NCBI RefSeq assembly: GCF_011762045.1
Contig: NZ_JAASQS010000008.1
Location: 62,001 to 126,000 of the forward strand
Source of the DNA: Rhizomicrobium electricum
Lineage (GTDB): Bacteria > Pseudomonadota > Alphaproteobacteria > Micropepsales > Micropepsaceae
Length of the DNA stretch: 64,000 bases
Direction of reading: 5' to 3'
The stretch's first letter is position 1. Every line of letters begins with the position of its first letter. A program made the position numbers and the translations under genes. The notes beneath the pieces are model-generated. The model was not told the DNA's origin and did not search any database. It saw nothing but the letters and a program-made list of their open reading frames with translations. Below, piece by piece: positions 55,210-63,700 of the stretch.

Positions 55210-57345
55210 ATGTCGTCCCAGCCGCAACCGCACGCCGAACATCTGCGTCCCGATCCGCCGCCGCGGCTCAGGCTGTTCTCGCTCAAAGACGGCGACATGT
55301 TCGTCGTCACCGATTCCGTCGGCGACATATCGGGCCTCGGCGACGGACTTTTTCGCAACGATACGCGCATCCTCTCCTATCTGCAGTTCCGCGCCGACGG
55401 CATGAAGCCGGTGGTGCTCAACACCGCCCGTTCGCGCGACAACGTTTTTCTCACCGCCCATCTGGTGAACCGGCCGCTGGGCGGGCATTCGGAAACCGGC
55501 AACGTCCATATCGAACGCACCAAACTGTTGTGGAACGGCACGCTCTACGAACGCGTCACCTGCACCAACTACGGCAGCGCCGATGCCGAGGTGCCGATGA
55601 TGCTGCGCTTCGCCGCCGACTTCGCCGACATTTTCGAAGTGCGCGGCACCACCCGCCATCGTCACGGCGCCCTGCAACGCCGGATCAACGGCGACGACCA
55701 GGTGCTGCTGATCTATGAAGGCCTCGATCATGTCGTGCGCACCACCTCGGTATCTTTCTCCGAACCGCCGCAACAGCTGACGCTCGACGAGGCGCATTTC
55801 CTCGTTCACCTCAAGCCGCGCGGGCGCCATGCGATCTACATCGAATACGGCATCGACCGCAGCGCCCGTCCCGACCGGGACCGCTATCGCGCGGCGGCGG
55901 CGGCGGCCTGCAAAGCCATGCGCGAAAACACGCGGCGCGGGGGGCGGCTCAAATCGTCGGGCCTGCGCTTCAACGACTGGATCGAACGCTCGCGCAACGA
56001 TCTCGCACTGCTCACCACCGAAATGGAAACCGGGCCGTTTCCTTATGCCGGCATTCCGTGGTTCTCGACCGCCTTCGGCCGCGATTCCATCATCACCGCG
56101 CTGCAGACGCTGTGGCTCGATCCGCAACTGGCGCGCGGCGTGCTGCGCTTCCTGGCGCGCAATCAAGCGACGGAAACCTCCTCGTTCCAGGATTCCGAGC
56201 CCGGCAAAATCATGCACGAGACCCGCAAGGGCGAAATGACGGCGCTCAACGAGCTTCCTTTCGGCCAATACTACGGAGGCGTCGACACCACGCCGCTGTT
56301 CCTGATGCTGGTGTCGGCTTATGCCGAGCGCACCGGCGATCTTACGACCGTCGATGCGTTATGGCCGTCGGTCGAAGCCGCGCTCGGCTGGATCGAACAG
56401 ATGCAGGCACGGTTCGGCAACGGGCTGCTCTCCTATCAACGCGGCGAGAAATCCGGCCTCGCCAACCAGGGCTGGAAGGACTCCGAAGATTCCATCTTCC
56501 ATGCCGACGGGACGATGGCCCAAGGCCCCATCGCCTTGGTCGAAGTGCAAGGCTATGCCTACGCCGCCTTCCGCGGCATGGCGCGACTGGCGGAACGGCG
56601 CGGCGACCGCGATACCGCCGCCAAATGGAACGAACGCGCCAACACATTGCGCCAGACGGTCGAAAGCCGCTTCTGGAGCGAGCGTCTCGGCACCTACGGC
56701 ATTGCCCTCGATGGCGAGGGCCGGCTGTGCGAAGTGCGCACCTCCAATCCGGGCCACCTGCTGTTCAGCGGTCTTCCCGAATTTTCCCGCGCCAGGAAAG
56801 TGACGATGGGCTTCCTCACGCCCGCCTTCGACAGCGGCTGGGGCATTCGCACGCTTGCCAGCACCGAAGCCAACTTCAATCCGATGTCCTATCACAACGG
56901 CTCGGTGTGGCCGCACGACACCGGCCTGTGCGTCGCCGGCATGGCGCGGTATGGCGAACGCGCCGCCTGCGTGCGTCTGCTCAATCAGATGTTCGAAGCC
57001 GCCGGGCATTTCGGCATGCAACTGCCCGAACTCTTCTGCGGTTTCGCCCGCCGTCCCGGCGAGCCGCCGGTGCATTATCCCGTCGCCTGCCTGCCGCAAG
57101 CCTGGGCGGCGGGTGCGCCGTTCATGCTGCTGCAGGCCTGTCTCGGCGTGCAGGTCGACGGCTGGGCCAAGGCAGTGACGGTCGAGCGGCCCTGGCTGCC
57201 GCCGCACGTCAACAAACTGAGCGTCTCCAACATCGCAGTCGGCGATCAGGTCATTACGCTGAAATTCGAGCGCCTGGCCGATCACGTGGTGGTGTCGTCC
57301 GACGCCGCGCTGCACCACGACGTGCCGGTGATGTTGCGGCTTTAA
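55210..57345 (+). CDS. Amylo-alpha-1,6-glucosidase / glycogen-debranching-like protein
   Basis: The 711-residue enzyme has an N-terminal beta-sandwich (about 20-220: FVVTDSVGDISGLGDGLFRNDTRILS) typical of the glycogen debranching N-terminal domain and an (alpha/alpha)6 C-terminal half with YAGIPWFSTAFGRDSIITAL, DSEDSIFHADGTMAQGP, ALVEVQGYAYAAF and YHNGSVWPHDTGLC. These features indicate hydrolysis of alpha-1,6 or related alpha-glucosidic bonds. There is no signal peptide, so it is cytoplasmic. It is probably cotranscribed with the GT4 gene. Confidence 0.92.
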   Translation: MSSQPQPHAEHLRPDPPPRLRLFSLKDGDMFVVTDSVGDISGLGDGLFRNDTRILSYLQFRADGMKPVVLNTARSRDNVFLTAHLVNRPLGGHSETGNVHIERTKLLWNGTLYERVTCTNYGSADAEVPMMLRFAADFADIFEVRGTTRHRHGALQRRINGDDQVLLIYEGLDHVVRTTSVSFSEPPQQLTLDEAHFLVHLKPRGRHAIYIEYGIDRSARPDRDRYRAAAAAACKAMRENTRRGGRLKSSGLRFNDWIERSRNDLALLTTEMETGPFPYAGIPWFSTAFGRDSIITALQTLWLDPQLARGVLRFLARNQATETSSFQDSEPGKIMHETRKGEMTALNELPFGQYYGGVDTTPLFLMLVSAYAERTGDLTTVDALWPSVEAALGWIEQMQARFGNGLLSYQRGEKSGLANQGWKDSEDSIFHADGTMAQGPIALVEVQGYAYAAFRGMARLAERRGDRDTAAKWNERANTLRQTVESRFWSERLGTYGIALDGEGRLCEVRTSNPGHLLFSGLPEFSRARKVTMGFLTPAFDSGWGIRTLASTEANFNPMSYHNGSVWPHDTGLCVAGMARYGERAACVRLLNQMFEAAGHFGMQLPELFCGFARRPGEPPVHYPVACLPQAWAAGAPFMLLQACLGVQVDGWAKAVTVERPWLPPHVNKLSVSNIAVGDQVITLKFERLADHVVVSSDAALHHDVPVMLRL

Positions 57346-57380
57346 ATACCTCTCCTGCGGGGCGCACGGCTGGCACCGCC

Positions 57381-57474
57381 CCCACCCGAAAAATCGCTCA
57401 CCAGCCAGTGAAGGCTTGCTTCAGAGAATTTGGGTGCTCGCGATTTTTCGACCTACCCACAAGTGGGAGGTGAG
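57381..57474. repeat. Palindromic dispersed repeat (REP-like) with an inserted loop
   Basis: CGAAAAATCGC (57387-57397) and GCGATTTTTCG (57440-57450) form a perfect 11-bp inverted repeat, and CCCAC-AA-GTGGG (57456-57467) forms a second small palindrome. A short insert separates the long arms. The composition resembles extragenic palindromes of alphaproteobacteria. It may also terminate the glucosidase transcript. Confidence 0.65.
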
Positions 57475-57485
57475 GCCTCGATACA

Positions 57486-57632
57486 ATTCATCGGATATAG
57501 AACAAATGGGGAAACTACCCGCACGCTTCAAGGGGAGTTTTGGGGGTGTGACAAACTGAACAAAACGAGTACAAATCAGAGGGTTGATCGAAATGGGGTA
57601 TGCGAGCGGTTCGCGTTCGCACCATTCTGTCG
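57486..57632. repeat. Duplicated intergenic module, copy B
   Basis: Copy of the module at 317-460 in inverted orientation. The first 90 bp are nearly 90 per cent identical by eye, including GGGGAAACTACCCGCACG and GAACAAAACGAGTAC. A weaker match continues through GCGAGCGGTTCGC to GTTCGCACC. It lies behind the pfkB-family terminator, the same relative position as copy A. Confidence 0.75.
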
Positions 57633-57795
57633 CAGCCCCCTCCGGCCCTGCGGGCCACATCCCTCGCTATCCATGCGGAGTGCGGCTTGCCGGGTTGAGA
57701 TCCCGAGGGAGGAAAGAATGGGCTGTGCGGGTGGGCGCTGGAGACCCGCGGGGGAGGAAAGAAGGCTGGTGAGGGCACGGGGGACTGCCCGCAAA
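57633..57795. repeat. GC-rich insert with an imperfect direct repeat
   Basis: This block has no counterpart in copy A. It contains two related units 44 bp apart (57697-57731 and 57741-57775), each with GAGA-CCCG and GGGAGGAAAGAA. A GGCCCTGCGGGCC palindrome lies near its left side. No coding potential is convincing. Confidence 0.55.
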
Positions 57796-57828
57796 CAAAA
57801 ACGGCGGACCTTGCGGCCCGCCGTCTGA
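57796..57828 (-). terminator. Intrinsic terminator of the pfkB-family gene
   Basis: On the minus strand AGACGGCGG and CCGCCGT with a GCCGCAAGGT loop is followed by TTTTTGTTT. It lies 20 bp after the stop at 57848 and repeats the hairpin at 276-316. Confidence 0.88.
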
Positions 57829-57847
57829 ACACTTTCTGTCCGTTGCC

Positions 57848-58798
57848 TTACGCGACGGCCAAATTCTGAACTTCGACCTGCGGTGCGAGCTGGTTGACCA
57901 CGTCCGGCGAGGCCAGGCCCGTACCGGGCGACAGCAACGCGGCGCAGCCACCGGCAATCGCCATGCGGAAGGCCTCGGTCAGCGACTTGCGCTGGGCCAG
58001 CGACAGGATCAGCAGGGCGACGAAGCTGTCGCCGGCGCCGACCGTGCCGCGCACCTGAACCGGCGGCGGCTTGGCATGGATTGAGATATCGCGGCTGATC
58101 AGCATGGCGCCGTCGGCACCCATGGTCAGAGCCACGATCTCGGCCTTGCCGTTGACGACCAGATTCTTGGCGGCGTCGTGGCAGGCTTTGGTATCGGGGG
58201 TCTCGCCGATCAGGTCGGTGAACTCCGACAGGCTCGGTTTGACCAGATAGCAGCCGACATCGAGGGCATGCTTCAGCGGCGGGCCGGAGGTGTCGAGCAC
58301 CAGCCGGGCGCCACCCGAAACCCGCAAATTGCGGGCGAGGCGGGCATAGAAGTCATGCGGCACGCCGCGCGGCAGTGAGCCGGAAGCCACCGAAAATCCG
58401 CTGCCCGAAGCCGCGGTCGTCAGGCCGAGACCTGCGGTCCACTCTTCTTCACCCAGCGTCGGGCCGGGCATCACGAAGCGGAACTGCTGGCCGGTCGACA
58501 GATCGTTGGCCGTGAAGTTGGCGCGGCAATCGCGAGCGATCATGAACGACTGATGGCGGACCTCTTCGGCCGCGACCAGACGCTCCAGCATGTGGCCGGA
58601 CGGACCGCCGAGCGGGAAGATCGCCAGGGGTTCGGCCCCGAAGCGCTTCAGCACGCGGGCCACGTTGATACCGCCGCCGCCGGGATCGCGCCGCGTTTTG
58701 AGCGCGCGCATCTTGTGTTCGGTCATCATCTGCTTGACCGACACGCCCATGTCGATGGCCGGGTTCATCGTAAGGGTTACAATGTTCTCGGTCTTCAT
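57848..58798 (-). CDS. PfkB-family sugar kinase (phosphofructokinase type)
   Basis: The 316-residue kinase has the ribokinase-fold landmarks: VTLTMNPAIDMGVSV at the start, GGGGINVARVLKRFG (first signature), FPLGGPSG, and RGTVGAGDSFVALL with catalytic Asp near residue 255. Overall it resembles PfkB-type 6-phosphofructokinase and 1-phosphofructokinase; these cannot be separated without alignment. ATG 58798 is chosen; the frame extends to 58999 but lacks conserved sequence. The gene stands alone with its own terminator. Confidence 0.9.
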   Translation of the reverse strand: MKTENIVTLTMNPAIDMGVSVKQMMTEHKMRALKTRRDPGGGGINVARVLKRFGAEPLAIFPLGGPSGHMLERLVAAEEVRHQSFMIARDCRANFTANDLSTGQQFRFVMPGPTLGEEEWTAGLGLTTAASGSGFSVASGSLPRGVPHDFYARLARNLRVSGGARLVLDTSGPPLKHALDVGCYLVKPSLSEFTDLIGETPDTKACHDAAKNLVVNGKAEIVALTMGADGAMLISRDISIHAKPPPVQVRGTVGAGDSFVALLILSLAQRKSLTEAFRMAIAGGCAALLSPGTGLASPDVVNQLAPQVEVQNLAVA

Positions 58799-59052
58799 TC
58801 CCTTCCTCTCGAGGCCCGCCCCCAAAATGACAGCCCTGTCTTTTCGACCGGATACCATAACACTGCGGACGCTTATATGCGGACGAGGACCTATTTCTCG
58901 GGATTTAAGGTCACAGTCGCAAGTGGGACCGGTCTCATTGCCTTCTTGCGGCGCAAACCGGCCGAGATTGTGGCAGGCTTGCGCAAGATCCGTTCGCATC
59001 TTCCCGCGAGCAGCGTAAACAAATCGCGAATCCCGCGAATCGGAGAGACCCG

Positions 59053-60570
59053 ATGAGTCCGTTCACCCGCGCCGGTCTTGCCGCCGCCCTGACCCTCGCC
59101 GTTGCCCTGACCGGGGCGGAGGCGGGGAAGAAGAGGGTGATGCCTAGCCCTCCTCCGGACGACAGCCACGTTGTTGTCATCACAGGATACTTGGTCGAGG
59201 AAGTGGCGACTGAGACCGTTCGCGCGGCCTGGACCCAGTATGGCCCTGGGGGTGTCCTTGAGGCCCGCGTCGTGGTCAGCGGGAAGACGTGTCCGGATAT
59301 CGCCTTCGACTTAAAACGGCAGCCGATGCAGCTGCGCGCGTCGGCCGACAGCGGGTTTCTGACCGTGTGTTCGGCGCCGGTCCCCGCCGGAACCAAGCAG
59401 GCCGCGCTCGCTTTTCGGAAGTTCGACAACAAACCTCCGAAAATTGGAGCCGATGAGACGGCCTGGAAGACATGGATAGAAAAGGAATACGGCAGTCCTA
59501 TTCCGACGCATCCAAGCGCTCCGGTTGCAAACGAAGAATGGCGTCAGCGCATTGAAGCAAAGACCAAATACGACCTCGTCCCGCTGCCCGTCCCTGTCGC
59601 CGATCCGCAGCGCATTATCATTATTGGGGACGGCGGCTGCCGCTCCAAAGGAGACAAGCATCAGGACTGTTTGAAGCCGGAAGCGTGGCCGTTCGCGCAA
59701 GTGGCGGCCGAGGCGGCAAAACTGAAACCCGATCTCGTCATCCATGTCGGCGATTACGTCTCGCGCGAGCAGGCGTGCCCGGCCAACGTCGCGGTCTGCC
59801 AGAACCAGCCGTTCGGCGACAACTGGGCGGCCTGGGATGCCGACACTTTTACGCCGTTGAAGCCGCTGCTCGCCGTGGCGCCGGTGGTGTTCACGCGCGG
59901 CAATCACGAGGACTGCAATCGCGAAGGCCTCGGCTTCTTGCGGCTCTTGGGACCGCAGCCGTTCGATCCCAAGGCGGGTTGCATCCCGCATCTGCCGCCC
60001 TATTCGGTACCGTTCGCGCGTCTCAATCTCGTCGTGTCCGACAATGCCGATGCGCCGGAGACCAGCGTGGTGGAGCCGTCGGTGCCGGTGTACCGCACCG
60101 AAATCGCCAATCTCGCCAATGAGAAGGCGCCGACCTGGTGGGTGCTGCACCGGCCGGTCTGGGGTCTGATCTCGGGGCCGCTGGGCGTTCCGATCGGCGG
60201 CAACCAGACTTTGATCGCGGCGGTTCCGGAAAGCGGAATCCCGGCGCCGGTCGAGCTGATGCTGTCCGGCCATATCCATACCTTCGAGGCGATCAACTAC
60301 ACGCCCGAGCCGCGCGTGCCACCGCAAATCCTCTCGGGGCGGGGCGGCGACCTGATGGACCCGACGCCGGCCAATCTCCATGGCGCCATCTTCCAGGGCT
60401 CGTCGGGGGTGCACGTCAAGGACGGCATTTCGGTGCCCGAGTTCGGCTTCTCGCTGATGACAAGGACGGAAGACGGCTGGCGGATCGACGTCTACGACGG
60501 ACACGGCCGCATCCAGCGCGTTTGTCAGTTTCACAACAGCCGAGTCGATTGTCCGGTGGCGAAACGGTAG
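59053..60570 (+). CDS. Secreted metallophosphoesterase
   Basis: The 505-residue protein has a signal peptide (RAGLAAALTLAVALTGAEAG), an N-terminal region of about 170 residues without known motifs, and a calcineurin-like phosphoesterase domain with IIIIGDGGCRS, VIHVGDYVSRE, FTRGNHEDC, VLHRPVWGL and LSGHIHTFEAI. The first motif reads GDGG rather than GDxH, a known variation in purple-acid-phosphatase-like members. It probably acts on phosphate esters in the periplasm. It diverges from the pfkB-family gene with a 254-bp shared region in which no other gene was seen. Confidence 0.88.
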   Translation: MSPFTRAGLAAALTLAVALTGAEAGKKRVMPSPPPDDSHVVVITGYLVEEVATETVRAAWTQYGPGGVLEARVVVSGKTCPDIAFDLKRQPMQLRASADSGFLTVCSAPVPAGTKQAALAFRKFDNKPPKIGADETAWKTWIEKEYGSPIPTHPSAPVANEEWRQRIEAKTKYDLVPLPVPVADPQRIIIIGDGGCRSKGDKHQDCLKPEAWPFAQVAAEAAKLKPDLVIHVGDYVSREQACPANVAVCQNQPFGDNWAAWDADTFTPLKPLLAVAPVVFTRGNHEDCNREGLGFLRLLGPQPFDPKAGCIPHLPPYSVPFARLNLVVSDNADAPETSVVEPSVPVYRTEIANLANEKAPTWWVLHRPVWGLISGPLGVPIGGNQTLIAAVPESGIPAPVELMLSGHIHTFEAINYTPEPRVPPQILSGRGGDLMDPTPANLHGAIFQGSSGVHVKDGISVPEFGFSLMTRTEDGWRIDVYDGHGRIQRVCQFHNSRVDCPVAKR

Positions 60571-60582
60571 GCGGAGCAGCGT

Positions 60583-60632
60583 GTCATCCCCGTCGTCGCG
60601 CTACGCGCTATGCCGGGTCGGCCGGGGATGAC
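60583..60632. repeat. REP-like extragenic palindrome
   Basis: GTCATCCCCG (60583-60592) and CGGGGATGAC (60623-60632) form a perfect 10-bp stem with a 30-nt GC-rich loop containing GCGCTACGCGC. This is the layout of a common proteobacterial repetitive extragenic palindrome. It could also stabilise or end the phosphoesterase mRNA. Confidence 0.7.
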
Positions 60633-60745
60633 AATCTTGGGTGATATGCGCCGCCACTGAATTCTCCCCAGCCATCGCGCTCCCGCGCCTATCCACGCCG
60701 CTCAACCCGCGATAGTCTTCGTTTGGGTCAATGGTGGGGTGCGAT

Positions 60746-63700
60746 ATGGGGCAGTATCGTAAGTGGCTGATCATCGGCGGCGGCGCGCTGGTGGCAACGG
60801 TTCTCGCAGTCGTCATCACGCTCTACATCATGGGTGCCAAGCACGGCGGGAACGTGCTTGACCGCATCGCCGGCGGGCTCAGCGATGTCAGCGGCGTCTC
60901 CACGGCCGAAGCCGACAACGAAAGCTTCGCCTTCCGCCGCGTCGACATCGACACCACCAAGCCCCAGGCCGAAGCCTGCATCGTCTTCACCCGTCCGCTG
61001 GATAGCGGCCGCACCAATTACAAGGACTATATCGCCATCGATCCCGACACCCGCGTTGCGGCGCGCGTCGTCGGCGAGCGGCTGTGCCTGGCCGGTCTCG
61101 ATTTCGCCAAGACCTACAACATCACCCTCAAGGCCGGTTTGCCCTCGGCCCGCGGCGACAAACTCCTGGAAGACGAAACCATTCCGGTCGAGCTGCGCGA
61201 CAAGCCGTCGATCGTGCAGTTCTCCGGCGGCATCATCCTGCCGCGGCAGAACATGAAGGGCGTGCCGCTGACCACGATCAACGTCGCGAAGGTCAAGATC
61301 AAGCTGATCCGGGTCGGCGACCGCCTGCTGTCGCAGATCGAATCCGGCACCGTCGACGAGACCACGCTCTATTCCTGGAGCGCGCACGAGATCGAGAACA
61401 ACCAGGGCTCGCTCGTCTGGCAAGGCACGATGGACGTCGCCAATGTCAAGAACGACACGGTGGTGACGCTCATTCCCATCGACAGCCTGCTCAAGAATCG
61501 CAAGCCCGGCGCCTATGTGCTGATCGCCTCCGATGCTGCCAAGAAGCCGAACACCTCGGAAGACGGCGAGGAATACGAAACCGGCGATATGGCGGTACAG
61601 TGGGTGGTCGATTCCGACATGGCGCTCACCACCTTCAAGGGCGCCGGCGGACTTTCCGTGTTCGTGCGCTCCTACGCTAATGCCAAGCCGTTGTCCGGCG
61701 TCAAGCTGGCGCTGGTGGCGCGCAACAACAACGAGCTCGCCACCGTCAAGACCAACAGCGACGGCCGCGCCGATTTCGATGCCGGGCTGATGCGCGCCAA
61801 AGGCGGCGACGAGCCTGTGGTGGTGATGGCCTATGGCGACGGCGGCGATTTCTCGTTCATCGATTTGCGCCGCTCGGCGTTCGATCTCACCGACCGCGGC
61901 GTGTCGGGACGCGAAGTACCGGGACCGCTCGATGCGTTCCTGTATACCGAGCGCGGCGTCTATCGCGGCGGCGAAGTGGTGTATCTCACCGCGCTGCTGC
62001 GCGACCGGGTTGGTGCGGCGGTGTCGAATGCGCCGCTGACGCTGGTGGCGACCCGTCCCGACGGATTGGAAGTCGGGCGCGTCACCATTGCGGGCGCGAA
62101 TCTGCAAGCCGGCGCCGCGTCGTGGAAGCTGCCGCTGTCGTCGAGCGCGCCGCACGGGCGCTGGCAGATTGCCGCGTATGTCGACACCTCGAAGGATGCC
62201 GCGCCGATCGGGCGGGTGCAGTTCGATGTGCAGGATTTCATCCCGCAGAAACTGAAAGTCGTGCTCACGGCGGAAACCAAATCGGTGAAGCCGGGCGGCG
62301 AGATCAAGGTGAAGGCGGAAAGCCGCTTCCTTTATGGGGCGCCTGCGAGCGGGCTGACCGGCGAAGCCGAAGCGCGCATCAGCGTCGATCCGACGCCGTT
62401 CGAAGGCTATCACGGCTGGCAGTTCGGCCGTATGGACGACAAGTTCTCCGATGTCGATGTCCAGCTCACCGTGCCGCCGACCGATACCGCGGGCGTGACC
62501 ACTGCGACCGGCACCGTCAACCAGCTTGCCGACACGACGCTGCCGCTGCGCGCCCGCATCCGCGTCGCCATTCATGAGCCCGGCGGACGCACCACGGCGA
62601 AAACGACCGAAATTCCGGTGCGCAATCACGAGGTGCTGATCGGCATCCGTCCCGACTTCCAGAACGGCAGCGTCGCCGAAGGCCAGCGGGCAAATTTCCA
62701 GATCGTCGCGCTCAATGCCGACGGCCAGCGCATCGATGTGTCCGGCGTGACCTATTCGTGGGTGCGCGAAGACACCTCGTATCAATGGTATCAGGACGAA
62801 GGGAACTGGAAATACAAGTCGGTCACGCGCGACCGCCTCGTCACGTCGGGCACGATCAAGATCGGTGCCGGGGCGCCGCTCAAGATGGGCCAAGCGATGG
62901 CGTGGGGCACCTATCGCCTGACGCTGACCGATCCCAAATCCGGCGCGGCGGCGTCCTACCGCTATTATTCCGGCTGGGCGGCTTCGAGTGCGGGCGACCG
63001 TCCCGACCGCATGCCGGTCGCAGCCGACAAGCCGACCTATAAGGTGGGCGAGACCGCGCACGTCCGCATCAAGCCGACCGCCAACGGCAAGGCGCTGGTG
63101 GTGGTGGCTTCGGACAAAGTGTTCCTGTCGAAGACCGTGGATGCTCCGGCGAGCGGGGCAACCATCGACATTCCGGTGTCGGCCGATTGGGGCGCGGGCG
63201 CTTATGTGCTCGTCACCGATTACCGCCCGCTGAACGATGCGCGCGGGCACGAGCCGGTGCGCTCGGTGGGATTGGTGTGGCTGGCGCTCGACAACGCGCC
63301 GCGCACGCTGACGACCTGGATCGCCGGGCCGAAACAAATCCTGCCGCGGCAGAAGCTGGTGCTGCCGGTGTGGGTGAAAGGACTGGCGCGCGGCGAAGAG
63401 GCCTATCTGACGCTGGCGGCGGTGGACGAGGGCATTCTTCAGCTCACGGACTACAAGTCGCCCGATCCCAATTCCTATTATTTCGGCAAGCGCCGTCTCG
63501 GGGTCGAGATGCGCGACGATTACGGCCGGTTGATCAAACCGGAACGCGGCCTCGTCGGGCCGATGCGCGAAGGCGGCGACATGTTCGGCGGCCGGGCGCT
63601 GGCGGTGGTGCCGGTGAAAACCGTGTCGCTTTATTCCGGTCTGGTGAAAGTCGGCGCCAACGGCCTCGCCAACATTCCGGTCGAGGTTCCGGACTTCAAC

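Noticed and set aside
57346..57847. CRISPR array
   Set aside because: The repeats here are few, unequal in length and not separated by uniform spacers, and no cas genes are present; no CRISPR-like array was seen elsewhere.
58799..59052. Small gene between the pfkB-family and phosphoesterase genes
   Set aside because: Frames across this stretch continue from antisense of pfkB and show no ribosome binding site or conserved sequence; it is best read as a divergent promoter region.
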